Shown here piece by piece: positions 33,743-42,489 of a DNA stretch of 64,000 bases. The stretch is from Microtetraspora sp. NBRC 13810 (GTDB lineage: Bacteria > Actinomycetota > Actinomycetes > Streptosporangiales > Streptosporangiaceae), in contig NZ_BSRQ01000031.1 in NCBI RefSeq assembly GCF_030268685.1, positions 16,670 to 80,669 of the forward strand, read 5' to 3'. The notes beneath the pieces are model-generated. The model searched no databases, was not told where the DNA came from, and saw only the letters and a list, made by a program, of their open reading frames with translations. The stretch's first letter is position 1. Each line of letters begins with the position of its first letter. A program made the position numbers and the translations under genes.

Positions 33743-35707
33743 CTACGCTCGCTCCCCGCCGCGACGGTTTTCGTGCTCAAGCCACTCTTTCCCTTCCGCG
33801 GCGATTCCCTCCAAAACGTGCAGGGTGTAGTGAAGACCCGAAGCGTCCAGCGTCACCTCGGATACCGCTCCGGGGGTCTCGCCCTCCTGGAGCACTTCCG
33901 TTCCCGGGTCCATCACCTGAACGCTGATCTTCTGTCCATCCACGATAGCGAGCTCGAAAATGCTTTCGCCGTCATCTCCCTGCCTCACCCGTACGGCTGC
34001 GATCATGTCGAAGCGGTAGTTGCTCCGCTCCCGCACACGGAACGCGCCTTCGTCGAAATTGAGGTCGACGGTGAGCTGGCGCACACCGTCCGCAGTGAGA
34101 AGGAAAGCCAGGAGCCGATACTTCCTGTAGCGCCAAGGACCGCCCGTCACCCGTGCACGCCTGGTGGAGGGGGCAGGCGCTTCGATGAAGGCGTGCGCGA
34201 TGACGTTGCTCATTGTCAGCCTGTAGTGCTTGAGCACCTCGTCCAGCACCAATTTCCGCTCGCAGTCCAGCCAGACAGCCATCTCCCGGTCTTTGGGCTT
34301 GTCCGCTAACTTCGCCCGCCATTGCCCCAGGGCTTCCCGGTCCCCGTCTAATGTCTGCATGCTCTCGCGCTTGTCGGCGGCGAACCGTCGTCGCTCCAAT
34401 AAAACGCCCAGCACAGCGCGGACACCAAGCCATCCACTCGCCAGCCCGAGAACCGTCGAAAAGAAGGCGCCCAGAGGAGCGACGAGCAGCGCCTCACTCA
34501 CCGCCCAGGTCCCGCCAGCTACAGAAGCAGCAAGCCCGAGGACCGTCCCAGCTTTGGTGGACAAGGGCGTGGCAAGCTCCCCACGGTAACTCCACAGCGT
34601 GCCGGCCTGCCAGCGACGTCGGACAACGCCAACCCGGTGCCGGATCAGCCAGTCGATCTTCTCTACCCCGACCCGCTTCTCCCTGTAGATCTCGACCAGT
34701 TCGTCGCGTAGGCTCCTGCGGATCCCTGCTGTGCTAGCCAGCCAAAGCTCACGGTCCACACCAGAGGGAACATATACGGCAAAGTAGTGATCAACACGAT
34801 GATCCACTCTTTTGGCGAACCCCTCGGGCTGCCCGTCGCTCCTGCTGGCCGAAGGCGGCCCGTACTCCATGTCTTTCGCACGGCGCCGTAGTACGCGGAA
34901 GCGCCACTCCACCCCCTTTCGCACGCCGTAGTACCCGCCGACGATGCTCGACAAGTAGGCCAGAAGGGCAATCACCCTGCCACCCTGGACCAGCATGTAA
35001 CCGAGATGGACCGTCGCCGCAAGGAAGACAGCCGTCGCCATTACGATTCGGACATAAACGCCGAGAGGAGTATTCGGCTGTTGCACTACCTGTTCCCGCA
35101 GCCCCAACGGAGCGGGCTCGAAGAACTTCCAGAGCCGGTTCGCCCGGTCGCCAGCCATTTGCTCTCGCTTGGCCTGCGACAGGGCACGGTGCCACATCTG
35201 TTCGGCGATCGGGCCATCCAGGAACTGTTCCAGATGTCGCAAGATCATGGCACGCTGGGGCTCGCCGAGCTCATCCAGTTCCTTCAACAGGACACGAGTA
35301 TCCGCTTCCTTCCTTCCCGCCGAGTCGAGCAGACGGCGAATGGTCCGCACGCCCTCCGCCCACTCATCGTCGCCTGTGAGGCGGAACAGATTCCGCTCGT
35401 TCCGCAGCATTGCCGCCTCTTCCTTGGACAGCCCATACCGCGTTCTCCCGCTCACCAGGGCGAGCAGCCAGTGGAAACAGACCTTGTTGGTCCGGTAGCC
35501 GCCTGCAACGGCATCTTGAATGAGCTGCCAGGCTCGCCCCGGCATACCACCGTCGAGGAAATGAACGCCTGCCTGAAACTTCCTCTCAGGCGGGCTATCC
35601 GCGTAGGTCATATACTGGTTGACATCACCATGCACGACGCCGGCTTGCACGAGGACGTGCGCGGAATCTTCAGCAACGTTCGTCGGTGTGGCCCCTGGTT
35701 CTGTCAC
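33743..35707 (-). CDS. Four-helix membrane protein with N-terminal RHIM-like (BASS) motif
   Basis: A 654-residue protein starting at GTG 35707, which overlaps the preceding stop (GTGA). Residues 10-29 hold a short motif, NVAEDSAHVLVQAGVVHGDV, nearly the same as that in the neighbouring nucleosidase-like protein. Residues 40-200 look helical and TPR-like. Two pairs of membrane segments follow (218-240 and 245-262; 386-405 and 407-437), separated by a charged 120-residue loop, then a soluble C-terminal domain of about 215 residues. GC content is clearly below that of flanking genes. VQAG/VxG motifs of this kind are used as prion-like signalling tags that link a sensor to an effector; here the likely effector action is on the membrane. 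No known toxin domain is recognised. Confidence 0.85.
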   Translation of the reverse strand: MTEPGATPTNVAEDSAHVLVQAGVVHGDVNQYMTYADSPPERKFQAGVHFLDGGMPGRAWQLIQDAVAGGYRTNKVCFHWLLALVSGRTRYGLSKEEAAMLRNERNLFRLTGDDEWAEGVRTIRRLLDSAGRKEADTRVLLKELDELGEPQRAMILRHLEQFLDGPIAEQMWHRALSQAKREQMAGDRANRLWKFFEPAPLGLREQVVQQPNTPLGVYVRIVMATAVFLAATVHLGYMLVQGGRVIALLAYLSSIVGGYYGVRKGVEWRFRVLRRRAKDMEYGPPSASRSDGQPEGFAKRVDHRVDHYFAVYVPSGVDRELWLASTAGIRRSLRDELVEIYREKRVGVEKIDWLIRHRVGVVRRRWQAGTLWSYRGELATPLSTKAGTVLGLAASVAGGTWAVSEALLVAPLGAFFSTVLGLASGWLGVRAVLGVLLERRRFAADKRESMQTLDGDREALGQWRAKLADKPKDREMAVWLDCERKLVLDEVLKHYRLTMSNVIAHAFIEAPAPSTRRARVTGGPWRYRKYRLLAFLLTADGVRQLTVDLNFDEGAFRVRERSNYRFDMIAAVRVRQGDDGESIFELAIVDGQKISVQVMDPGTEVLQEGETPGAVSEVTLDASGLHYTLHVLEGIAAEGKEWLEHENRRGGERA

Positions 35708-36861
35708 GACAGGCCCTGGGCCAGGGCAATCACGATCGACAGGTTCGCCGCCAGTTCGGCCACGTCAGCGATGAGCCCACGCACCTTCTTGAGCGCCAGG
35801 GTAAGCGTGCTTCGGCTTTGCGGCGTGTCCGACTGGAGCGCCTCCTCGGCCACAGCGAGTTCCGCCTCTGCCGCCGAGTAGGTGTCCTCGTCCAGCCTCC
35901 CGGCCGCCCGCGCCCGCTGCATTCGGGCGCGAAAACCGGCGAGCGCCTCCGCCAGGTCGACGGGCTGGCCCGGCCCGGAGGTGCTGCGGATGCCGCCGTA
36001 GACAGTGCCGGCCTGCACACCCACTCGGGCGTTGTCCTTCGCGACATTGTGCGTCGTCTCGTGCATGCGCGAACTCCCCATCGGTTCCGTGGCCATAGGT
36101 TCACCGTGCTGTTCATCGGTAGCCAGCCCTTCGGCCAGAGCTGCGGCGAACGCCGCCGCATTGGCCACCGCTCGCGGCTGCCATGCCTCTCGATCCGTGA
36201 CTTCCTTACTGCCGTCTGCGCGGTCACTGATTCCCCGCACCACGACCACCGGAAGTGCCCGGTTCAGCTGCCCGGCCTGCGCCACACCGGCACCTTCCAT
36301 TTCGATGGCCACCGCGTCGTTGTAGTGCTCTCGGATCCAGCGAGCGTGCGCGGAAACCCGAGAATTCAGGACCACCTCGCCAGCGGCAATCGGCCCGAAG
36401 TGGACTTCGGGAACAGGGCGGTCAGCAGGGAGATCACGTATCCAGGAGCGGCTACGGCTGATGTGCCGGGCGATCTGATCGGCGACGTGCGAGGTCTCCC
36501 AGACCCGGGGCCGTCCCATGAACCCGTCGTCCTGACTCGTACCTCCGTGGAACGCGTAGACATGCGTGGCCATCACCACATCCCCCAAGGCGATGTGAGA
36601 ATGCAAGGCGCCGGCCACACCGACGAAGAGCAGTGCGGCAGGCTTGAACACTGCGATGGCGCGTTCGGCCAGCACCGCCGCGGAGTGATTACCTTTGCCG
36701 ACGTGGGCCAGAGCCACTCGGGCTCGGCCGTCCACGAGACGACCGACCTCGAAACGAGTGCCCTGAGGATGCCGGCGCAGTCGCGGAGCGGCCAGCTTCT
36801 CCCGGATCGCCTGGTACTCCAGGTCCAGCGCCGTGAGGATGACGATCGGTGTGTTGCTCAC
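35704..36861 (-). CDS. Nucleoside phosphorylase/MTAN-fold protein with internal RHIM-like (BASS) motif
   Basis: A 385-residue protein. Residues 1-248 are a PNP/UDP-phosphorylase-fold nucleosidase: LTALDLEYQAI (Glu15), GVAGAL, IEMEGAGVAQ (187-196) and ISDRAD with Asp213, so catalytic residues are kept. Residues 272-291 carry the motif HNVAKDNARVGVQAGTVYGG, shared with the neighbouring membrane protein. Residues 300-385 form helices ending in a hydrophobic stretch. The same fold acts in fungal NLR proteins and, as an ATP nucleosidase, in bacterial phage defence; it might cleave ATP, MTA/SAH or another nucleoside here. Start: GTG 36861, with AAGGAG inside the end of the Nudix gene, one base beyond its stop. 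Middle gene of a three-gene operon. Confidence 0.88.
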   Translation of the reverse strand: MSNTPIVILTALDLEYQAIREKLAAPRLRRHPQGTRFEVGRLVDGRARVALAHVGKGNHSAAVLAERAIAVFKPAALLFVGVAGALHSHIALGDVVMATHVYAFHGGTSQDDGFMGRPRVWETSHVADQIARHISRSRSWIRDLPADRPVPEVHFGPIAAGEVVLNSRVSAHARWIREHYNDAVAIEMEGAGVAQAGQLNRALPVVVVRGISDRADGSKEVTDREAWQPRAVANAAAFAAALAEGLATDEQHGEPMATEPMGSSRMHETTHNVAKDNARVGVQAGTVYGGIRSTSGPGQPVDLAEALAGFRARMQRARAAGRLDEDTYSAAEAELAVAEEALQSDTPQSRSTLTLALKKVRGLIADVAELAANLSIVIALAQGLS

Positions 36862-36862
36862 T

Positions 36863-37591
36863 TCACTGCTCCTTCTGGCTGGGCGGTTCGGAGGGCCGGA
36901 CCATCGGCGGGTACAGAAGCTCACGAGGGCCGGCCTGGAACAGCCGGGCCGGTCGTCCAGTAGCGGCCTTCCGCACCGAACCGACCCCCACGATGAACCC
37001 TTCGGTCTTCTGGACCTTGCGGTAGAAGTTCCTGGGATCCAGCGGGATCCCCCATACCGCCTCGTACACCTCCTGCAAGTCCGTGATCGTGAAGATCGGC
37101 CCGCAGAAGGCCGTGGCGAGGGCGGTGTGCTCCAGCTTGACGCGGGCACGCTCGACGCCGTCCGTGACAATCCGCCGATGGTCGAAGGCGAGGTCCAGGT
37201 CTCCAGACAGCACCCGCTCGGCCGACTGCCATCTGGCGCTGGCCGCGTCCGTTCCGGCGATCGGCTCTGGCAGCCGTGGCGCGATCGCGAGGTAGGCCAC
37301 GGACACCACCCGCCCGCGCGGGTCACGACCGGGAGCGCCGTACACCCCCAAGTGCTCCAGTCGTAACGCCTTCACGTCCAACTCAGTCTCCTCGGACAGC
37401 TCACGGTTGGCCGCGGCGGTGAGGTCCTCCTCGGAATGCTGCAAGAAGCCGCCAGGCAGCGCCATGGCGCCCTTGTAAGGCTCGATGCCGCGCTCGACGA
37501 GCAGAACGTGCAGCTTCAACTCACGCAACGTCAAGATCACCAGATCGACCGCGAGCAAGATACGCGGCGGTTCCCATCCGTCATCGGTCAT
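36863..37591 (-). CDS. NrtR-like Nudix-wHTH regulator
   Basis: A 242-residue protein. Residues 15-140 are a Nudix domain with the box running from GGFLQHSEED to NRELSEETEL; Gly of the usual EExG is replaced by Glu, so hydrolysis may be weak. Residues 150-225 are a winged helix of the NrtR type (FTITDLQEVYEAVWG, then NFYRKVQKTEGF). NrtR proteins sense ADP-ribose or NAD-linked metabolites and repress their own operons. The ATG at 37591 is seven bases after a TAGGCT box, consistent with a leaderless transcript. A TTTTTGTC palindrome upstream is the likely operator. First gene of the operon. Confidence 0.85.
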   Translation of the reverse strand: MTDDGWEPPRILLAVDLVILTLRELKLHVLLVERGIEPYKGAMALPGGFLQHSEEDLTAAANRELSEETELDVKALRLEHLGVYGAPGRDPRGRVVSVAYLAIAPRLPEPIAGTDAASARWQSAERVLSGDLDLAFDHRRIVTDGVERARVKLEHTALATAFCGPIFTITDLQEVYEAVWGIPLDPRNFYRKVQKTEGFIVGVGSVRKAATGRPARLFQAGPRELLYPPMVRPSEPPSQKEQ

Positions 37592-37606
37592 GCATGGGAG
37601 CCTAGC

Positions 37607-37627
37607 TTTTTGTCGTACTGACAAAAA
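37607..37627. promoter_or_regulatory. Candidate Nudix-regulator operator
   Basis: TTTTTGTC and GACAAAAA form a perfect 8-bp inverted repeat around GTACT. It lies 16 bases before the Nudix start and just upstream of its probable -10 box, a position suited to repression. Confidence 0.7.
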
Positions 37628-37827
37628 AGGCAGCATGCTGTCACTTTTGGACGCACGTCCTGGCACCTGGCGCTACAGCGACAAGGCAGACGCGTCGACT
37701 TCGGCGCTTGGCCGTCGGAGCCCCGAACTCGGACCTCGCCGGGACACAGCCAAACCATCTGTGGAGTGTCAACCAGCCCCAGGATGGGAGGTGCACAGGT
37801 CGCACGAGAAGCAAGGCTGGAAGCTCG

Positions 37828-37914
37828 TAGCCGTATTTCGCTGCTGTATGGGCACGAAAAGGCCACTTCCGATGATCGGAAGCGGCCTTACCCTGGGTGG
37901 GGTGTTCACGAGTG
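37828..37914 (+). repeat. Dispersed repeat, copy A, with internal hairpin
   Basis: This 87-bp sequence runs from TAGCCGTATTTCGCTGCTGT to CCCTGGGTGGGGTGTTCACG and recurs at 63803-63890 with roughly 85% identity and one single-base gap, in the same orientation. Its centre (37858-37889) is a 15-bp hairpin, AAGGCCACTTCCGAT with one mismatch in the opposite arm. The hairpin could end transcription in either direction, but the conserved flanks go well beyond the stem. Confidence 0.75.
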
Positions 37915-38018
37915 AGTGTGAGCTGGGGTGGGTCGGAGCCCTGGTCTTGGGATAGCCCCAGGAATCCTGCCCGGCGTTGTCTTCACCGAGACCGCTTGGG
38001 TCCCGGGGTGGGGATCGG

Positions 38019-38903
38019 TCAGGCGTTGCCGGGTTTGGCGAACTCCTCGATCAGTACGGGATACTGCTCTCCGCCGTGTCCGGCAGCGATCGAGCGGTCG
38101 GCCATCGACTTGATCAACTTTGGCAGTTCGGCGTTGACGCCCACCGCCTCGCTCTCCTCGATCAGGTGTGCCATCGCGCGCGCGTCGGTCTCCAGGGCCG
38201 ACACCTCGGCCGGGAAGGAGCCGCTGTCGATCTGCTCGGCATACCCGGGCAGCCATTCGGCCACGACGGTAGCGATCTGCTGGGCGAACGGCGCATACCT
38301 TGCGGCGTCGACACCGGCCGTCCTGAGCAGGGCCGTGCCCTGGAGCCAGGCGTTCAGGACGCTCCACATCATGGCGAGGCCGGCCACGTCGTACAGGGAC
38401 GCCAGCCCATGGTCCGCGCCGAGGTAGGTGGCGGTGCCGAGCGCGTCGAGCGTTGACCTGTGCGCCTCGAAGTCCGGCTGCGGCCCGCTGTGCAGAATCA
38501 CCGCCTCGGCGGTCCCGATCGCCGGGGGGATGGCCATGATGGCGCCGTCCAGGTAACGGGCGCCGCGCTGCTCGGCCCACTGGGCGGCTTCCCTGGCCTG
38601 GGCGGAGTCGCCCGAGGTCAGGTTGATCACGATCTTGCCGTCCAGCGCGCCGTCGCTCGCGCCGAGCAGTTCGTGCACGGCCTGGTAGTCGGTGACGCAG
38701 ATGATCGTCAGGGAACTCGCCTTGAACGCGTCGCCAACCGTTGGCGCCAGCCGTGCACCCTGGGCCACCAGTTGGCCGGCCTTCAAGGTCGTGCGGTTCC
38801 ACACGGTTGTGGGATGCCCGGCTTTCAGGAACGCGCCGGCGAGTGCCCGGCCCATGAGTCCGAGTCCGATGACTGTCACGGGTGTATCGATTTTGCTGTT
38901 CAT
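38019..38903 (-). CDS. Imine reductase-like NAD(P)-dependent oxidoreductase
   Basis: A 294-residue beta-hydroxyacid dehydrogenase/6-phosphogluconate dehydrogenase-fold protein. The cofactor loop GLGLMGRALA is at 13-22, an NRT segment at 36-38 suits NADPH, and the C-terminal helical domain (DVAGLAMMWSVLNAWLQG) provides the dimer interface. The lack of the usual catalytic Lys in the GxxGxGxxxK position and the general pattern fit imine reductases. It is divergent from a MerR gene that probably controls it. Start: ATG 38903. Confidence 0.88.
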   Translation of the reverse strand: MNSKIDTPVTVIGLGLMGRALAGAFLKAGHPTTVWNRTTLKAGQLVAQGARLAPTVGDAFKASSLTIICVTDYQAVHELLGASDGALDGKIVINLTSGDSAQAREAAQWAEQRGARYLDGAIMAIPPAIGTAEAVILHSGPQPDFEAHRSTLDALGTATYLGADHGLASLYDVAGLAMMWSVLNAWLQGTALLRTAGVDAARYAPFAQQIATVVAEWLPGYAEQIDSGSFPAEVSALETDARAMAHLIEESEAVGVNAELPKLIKSMADRSIAAGHGGEQYPVLIEEFAKPGNA

Positions 38904-38952
38904 GGCAGCATCGTCAACGTTGATACCGGTGTGAAGGTCAAGTGAGGGTTCG

Positions 38953-39360
38953 ATGCTGATCGGAGAATTAAGTCGCCGGACGGGCGTGAACGCCCATCAG
39001 CTGCGCTACTACGAAGCCCAGGGCCTGCTGGAGGCGGACCGGGGCGCGAACGGTTACCGCGAGTACGACGAGAAAGCCGTGCTGCGGGTGAAGCAGATCC
39101 GGCACCTGCTCGGCGCCGGTTTGTCCTCTGAGGACATCGCATACCTGCTGCCGTGTGCGATCGGAGAGGCCCCGGAGCTGCTCGGATGTCCCGAGTTGCT
39201 GGCCGCGATGCGGTCACGGCTGCAGCGACTGGACGATCAGATGCACAGGCTCGCCCAATCCCGCGACGCCCTTGCCGACTACATCGATGCGGCCGATCGA
39301 ATGGCCGGCGAGAGCTATCCCCCCTTTCACGATGCCGACCAGGAGTCCGTCCCCGCCTGA
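38953..39360 (+). CDS. MerR-family transcriptional regulator
   Basis: A 135-residue MerR protein: helix-turn-helix at 1-30 (LIGELSRRTGVNAHQLRYYEAQGLL), second wing with NGYREYDE, then a long dimer helix. The effector region is short, with two cysteines (LLPCAIGEAPELLGCPE), common in MerR proteins next to oxidoreductase genes. In the 49-bp gap, TTGACC on the minus strand and a TTGATACC/GGTCAA dyad suggest the usual MerR promoter for the imine-reductase gene. Confidence 0.92.
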   Translation: MLIGELSRRTGVNAHQLRYYEAQGLLEADRGANGYREYDEKAVLRVKQIRHLLGAGLSSEDIAYLLPCAIGEAPELLGCPELLAAMRSRLQRLDDQMHRLAQSRDALADYIDAADRMAGESYPPFHDADQESVPA

Positions 39361-39404
39361 GCGAGCTGTTGTGATCGTTTCCCGGGCGGCTCATACGGTG
39401 AACG

Positions 39405-39465
39405 GCCGCGCGTACCGTGCCGAGAGCCCCGCGAGACGCGGGATCACCGGCACGGTACGCGCGGC
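39405..39465. terminator. Bidirectional terminator hairpin
   Basis: A perfect 18-bp stem (39405-39422 with 39448-39465, containing CGCGTACCGTGCCG) whose loop folds again as CCCGCG-AGA-CGCGGG. It sits between the convergent MerR and DUF1996 genes and can serve both. Confidence 0.85.
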
Positions 39466-39477
39466 GGCGGGGATCGG

Positions 39478-41010
39478 TCAGCGGCCCCAGCCCGGCGTGG
39501 TGCCGCACTTGGCGCGTGCGTTGATGCAGACCTTCACGAGCGCGCCGAGCTTCTCCGGCTTCCACGCGTTCATGAAGTCCCCGTGCATCGAGGACGGCAT
39601 GCCCGACGACAGCGCCAGGCCGTCACCGCCGAGGGAGTCGTAGCCGACCATGAGCGAGATGTTGGGGACCGCGACCGGATAGGCACCGGAGCACCGGCCG
39701 TCCTTCATCGGCCCCATGTGCGACTTGTGGTCAGGCGAATCGATGTGCTTGCCGTCCCAGCAGTCCTGGAACATCAGCTGGTAGATCAGGTTGCCGCCCT
39801 GTGCGCAGACAGGCCAGTTGCCGTCGGCGCTGCGGCCGATCTCCGCGCTGCCGGCGCACCAGAACTGGCCGGGGGCACCCTTCGGCGTCGCCACGTTCCG
39901 CTTCGCATCGCCCTGCACAGCGACCAGACCCGGCGGGAACGGCACGACCTCCGACGGGTCCTTGAGCCGGGCGCCGTAGTACACGCGGAAGTTCTTGATC
40001 GGAACCGCCTTGCCGTTACGCAACAGTTGCGGCACCCAGTAGGCGCTGTTGTCCCCAGGCGCGTCGCAGGTCGTGGAACTCGCGAGCAGGTCTGCCGGCG
40101 TGGTGGTCGCCGTCACCTTCGGGCCGAAGAAGGTGTGCATGTGGGAGGCGCCAGGCAAGCCGGGCAGCACGATCGGGTCGTCCTTGGCCTGGTTGGACAC
40201 CGTGCAGTTGGTTTGGAACTCAGGGACGCGCACGATTCCCGCGGGGACCGTTTCGGGTGCGACCTTGTTGTACGCGTCCAGGGCCTTCTTCCACTCGGCC
40301 TGGTTCACCGGCACCCAGCCGGCGGTAGGCGTGCCGGTGGTCGGGGTCGCGCTGGGCGTCGGCTTGGTGGGGGTCGCGCTGGGCGTCGGCTTGGTGGGGG
40401 TCGCGCTGGGCGTCGGCTTGGTCGGGGTGGCGGTGGGCGTCGGCTTGGTCGGGGTCGGGGTCGGGGTTGACGTGCCCGAGCCGGTGCCGAAGACCTGGAA
40501 CTCCCACAGCGAGACGCCGTACCGGCCGGACCGCTTGGTGGCGTAGAGCCGCACGTACCGGCCGGTGGCCGACACGTTGACGGTCTGGACGCCGCCCTTG
40601 CCCGCCGTGGTGCTGTACACCGTCTTCCAGGGGCCGTTGCTGCCGGTGGCGGTCTGGATCCGGAACGCCGTGGCGTAGGCGTCCTGCCAGTTCATGACGA
40701 TCTTCTTGATGGCGGTGGACCTGCCGAGGTCCACCGCGAGCCACTGCGGGTCGCTGAACTTGCTGGACCAGCGGGTGCCGGTCTTGCCGTCGACGGCGGC
40801 CGCAGCTGACAGGTCACCGCGCTCCGCCGAGGAGGCGATGGCGTTACGGCCCTGCGAGAGGGGCACCTCGGCCGCGGCGGCCGGGGAGGTGGCGCTCAGT
40901 ATGGAGGTGCCCAGGAGGCCGGTGAGAACACCGGCCAGCGCCAGTCTGCGGACCTGACGTACAGCGGACGCGCGTCGGGCTCGGATGCCGCGCGAGGCGG
41001 TTGTGCTCAT
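39478..41010 (-). CDS. Secreted discoidin (F5/8C)-DUF1996 protein
   Basis: A 510-residue exported protein. A signal peptide of about 47 residues ends in SPAAAAE. Residues 48-175 are an F5/8 type C (CBM32-like) carbohydrate-binding domain (DGKTGTRWSSKFSDPQWLAVDLG). A Thr/Pro/Lys linker of nine-residue repeats (TPTKPTPSA) follows at about 182-222. Residues 240-510 are DUF1996, with SHMHTFFG and CWDGKHIDSPDHKSH as its conserved His-rich marks. DUF1996 has no proven activity; a role in polysaccharide binding or breakdown is likely. Single gene, ended by the strong hairpin at 39405. Confidence 0.9.
   Translation of the reverse strand: MSTTASRGIRARRASAVRQVRRLALAGVLTGLLGTSILSATSPAAAAEVPLSQGRNAIASSAERGDLSAAAAVDGKTGTRWSSKFSDPQWLAVDLGRSTAIKKIVMNWQDAYATAFRIQTATGSNGPWKTVYSTTAGKGGVQTVNVSATGRYVRLYATKRSGRYGVSLWEFQVFGTGSGTSTPTPTPTKPTPTATPTKPTPSATPTKPTPSATPTKPTPSATPTTGTPTAGWVPVNQAEWKKALDAYNKVAPETVPAGIVRVPEFQTNCTVSNQAKDDPIVLPGLPGASHMHTFFGPKVTATTTPADLLASSTTCDAPGDNSAYWVPQLLRNGKAVPIKNFRVYYGARLKDPSEVVPFPPGLVAVQGDAKRNVATPKGAPGQFWCAGSAEIGRSADGNWPVCAQGGNLIYQLMFQDCWDGKHIDSPDHKSHMGPMKDGRCSGAYPVAVPNISLMVGYDSLGGDGLALSSGMPSSMHGDFMNAWKPEKLGALVKVCINARAKCGTTPGWGR
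40343..40450 (-). repeat. Tandem 27-bp repeat encoding the protein linker
   Basis: Three exact or near-exact 27-bp units and a fourth diverged unit encode the repeated TPTKPTPSA linker of the DUF1996 protein. Copy number may vary between strains. Confidence 0.85.
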
Positions 41011-41292
41011 GGTGAATGGAGTCCTTGTCCTGTCGGGAAGTCCTGAAGGGGACGTCCGGCGGCACTGACTCGCGCCGCCACATAGGAGACCCCCAGGTCG
41101 CGACTGGATAACGAAAACTTCCAGAAAGCTCGGAACGTCGTCGTCCGTCCTCCGCCCGGCCCGTCTCCCGACCGGAAGACACCTGCGCGACCTCGGCGCG
41201 TTGGACGCCCGCCGATCTGCACCGAGGTCGCGGTGGTGGCCGGGCGAGGTGGGGCGGGTGCACGAGCGGTGGCCCGCGAGGCCGGCCGCGTC

Positions 41293-42489
41293 CTAGACCT
41301 CCCGACGGGGGCGGAAGATCTTCCGTACGCCCGCCGCGATCCAGATCGTGGCCAGCGCGGCGTAGGTCGCGAGGAGGGCCGGAGAGAAGGCGGACGTGAC
41401 CACCGCGCCGAGGGCCGTCATCGCGAGGAGGATCGCCCAGCCGTACAGGATGCGCCGGCCGACCGGGGAACCGGTGTGGGCGGCCTCCTGGACGGGGGTG
41501 ATCAGCGCCATGGTCGCCGCCCCGGCCAACCCGACCGCCTCCTGGCCGAGCCCGACGCCCAGGCCGAGCAGGGTCGCGCCCGCCGCCAACAGGCCCAGGC
41601 AGAGCATGGACACCCGGGCCGCGGCGCCCTCGAACAGCAGCCGGGTGGCCTTGGCCCTGGCCAGGCGGAGCGTGGTCCAGGACTCGGCGATCCACGCCGC
41701 CCAGTGCAGCAGCGCGATGATCACGAACACCAGGATGACCGGTGGCAGCGCGGGCAGCAGGAACACCAGCCGCCAGCCGCCCACGAACCGCCGCCGCAGC
41801 CGCGACAGCGTCCGGTGGACCGGATTGCGCTCCTTCAACGCGAACACCAGATGGTCCCTGGCCGCTTCGAAGCCCGGGTCCAGGCGGAGCACCTCGCGGA
41901 AGGACTCGGCGGCGGTCCTCGGGTCACCGGCGGCCAGCGCGGCGCGGCCGTAGGCCCAGTGCGCCCGCGTGCTCTCCGGGTCGTTGCTCACGGCCTGGGC
42001 GGCGGCGGCCCTGGCCTGCTCGTGCCGGCCGAGCATGGTCAGCGCGATCGCCAGCAGGGCGGCCAGGTCGGCGTCCTGCGGCTCCAGCCCGAGGCCGCGG
42101 CCGGCGCACTCGGCCATCTGGACCCAGTTGCGCCGCATCATGTGGACGCGCGCCAGCAGCTCCCAGGAAGGGGCGTACTCGGGGTGGAGGGCGATGCCGG
42201 CGGCGGTCGCGCGGGCGGCCTCCTCGATCAGCCCTGCCAGGTAGTACACCTGGCCGGACAGGTAGTGCGGCATCCAGTTGTCGGGCGCGAGCCCCACCGC
42301 TTCGCGCGACTCCTCCAGTGCCTCGCCCGTACGGCCCTGCTGGACCAGCGCCAAGCCCAGCAGCGCGTGCGCGCCGACGTGCTGGGGCTGCTCGGTGAGG
42401 AGGCCGCGCAGCTCGCGTTCGGCGTCCGCAGGGCGGCCCATCTGCAGTAACAGCCGTGCCCGCGCCAACGGGTCGTCTGTCTTCACCAT
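41293..42489 (-). CDS. TPR-repeat membrane protein
   Basis: A 398-residue protein: residues 1-215 are about six TPR helix pairs (for example AHALLGLALVQQGRTGEALE and AHWAYGRAALAAGDPRTAAE), and the rest has five or six membrane segments in two groups. The start at 42489 overlaps the AAA+ gene's stop (ATGGTGA), and both proteins have TPR repeats, so they probably work as one complex at the membrane. I do not recognise a more exact family. Confidence 0.82.
   Translation of the reverse strand: MVKTDDPLARARLLLQMGRPADAERELRGLLTEQPQHVGAHALLGLALVQQGRTGEALEESREAVGLAPDNWMPHYLSGQVYYLAGLIEEAARATAAGIALHPEYAPSWELLARVHMMRRNWVQMAECAGRGLGLEPQDADLAALLAIALTMLGRHEQARAAAAQAVSNDPESTRAHWAYGRAALAAGDPRTAAESFREVLRLDPGFEAARDHLVFALKERNPVHRTLSRLRRRFVGGWRLVFLLPALPPVILVFVIIALLHWAAWIAESWTTLRLARAKATRLLFEGAAARVSMLCLGLLAAGATLLGLGVGLGQEAVGLAGAATMALITPVQEAAHTGSPVGRRILYGWAILLAMTALGAVVTSAFSPALLATYAALATIWIAAGVRKIFRPRREV

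Larger units (their letters stand above)
37592..38018. other. Intergenic region upstream of the Nudix operon
   Basis: This 427-bp gap holds the candidate operator at 37607-37627 and one copy of the dispersed repeat with its hairpin at 37828-37914. I see no convincing gene. Confidence 0.6.

Noticed and set aside
39369..39383. GTGATCGTTTCCCG shared with the sequence near 63942
   Set aside because: A 14-base match between two places in 64 kb is expected by chance.
40343..40450. Regular 27-bp repeats that could suggest a CRISPR-like array
   Set aside because: No spacers; the units are contiguous, multiples of three and encode a Thr/Pro linker in a secreted protein.
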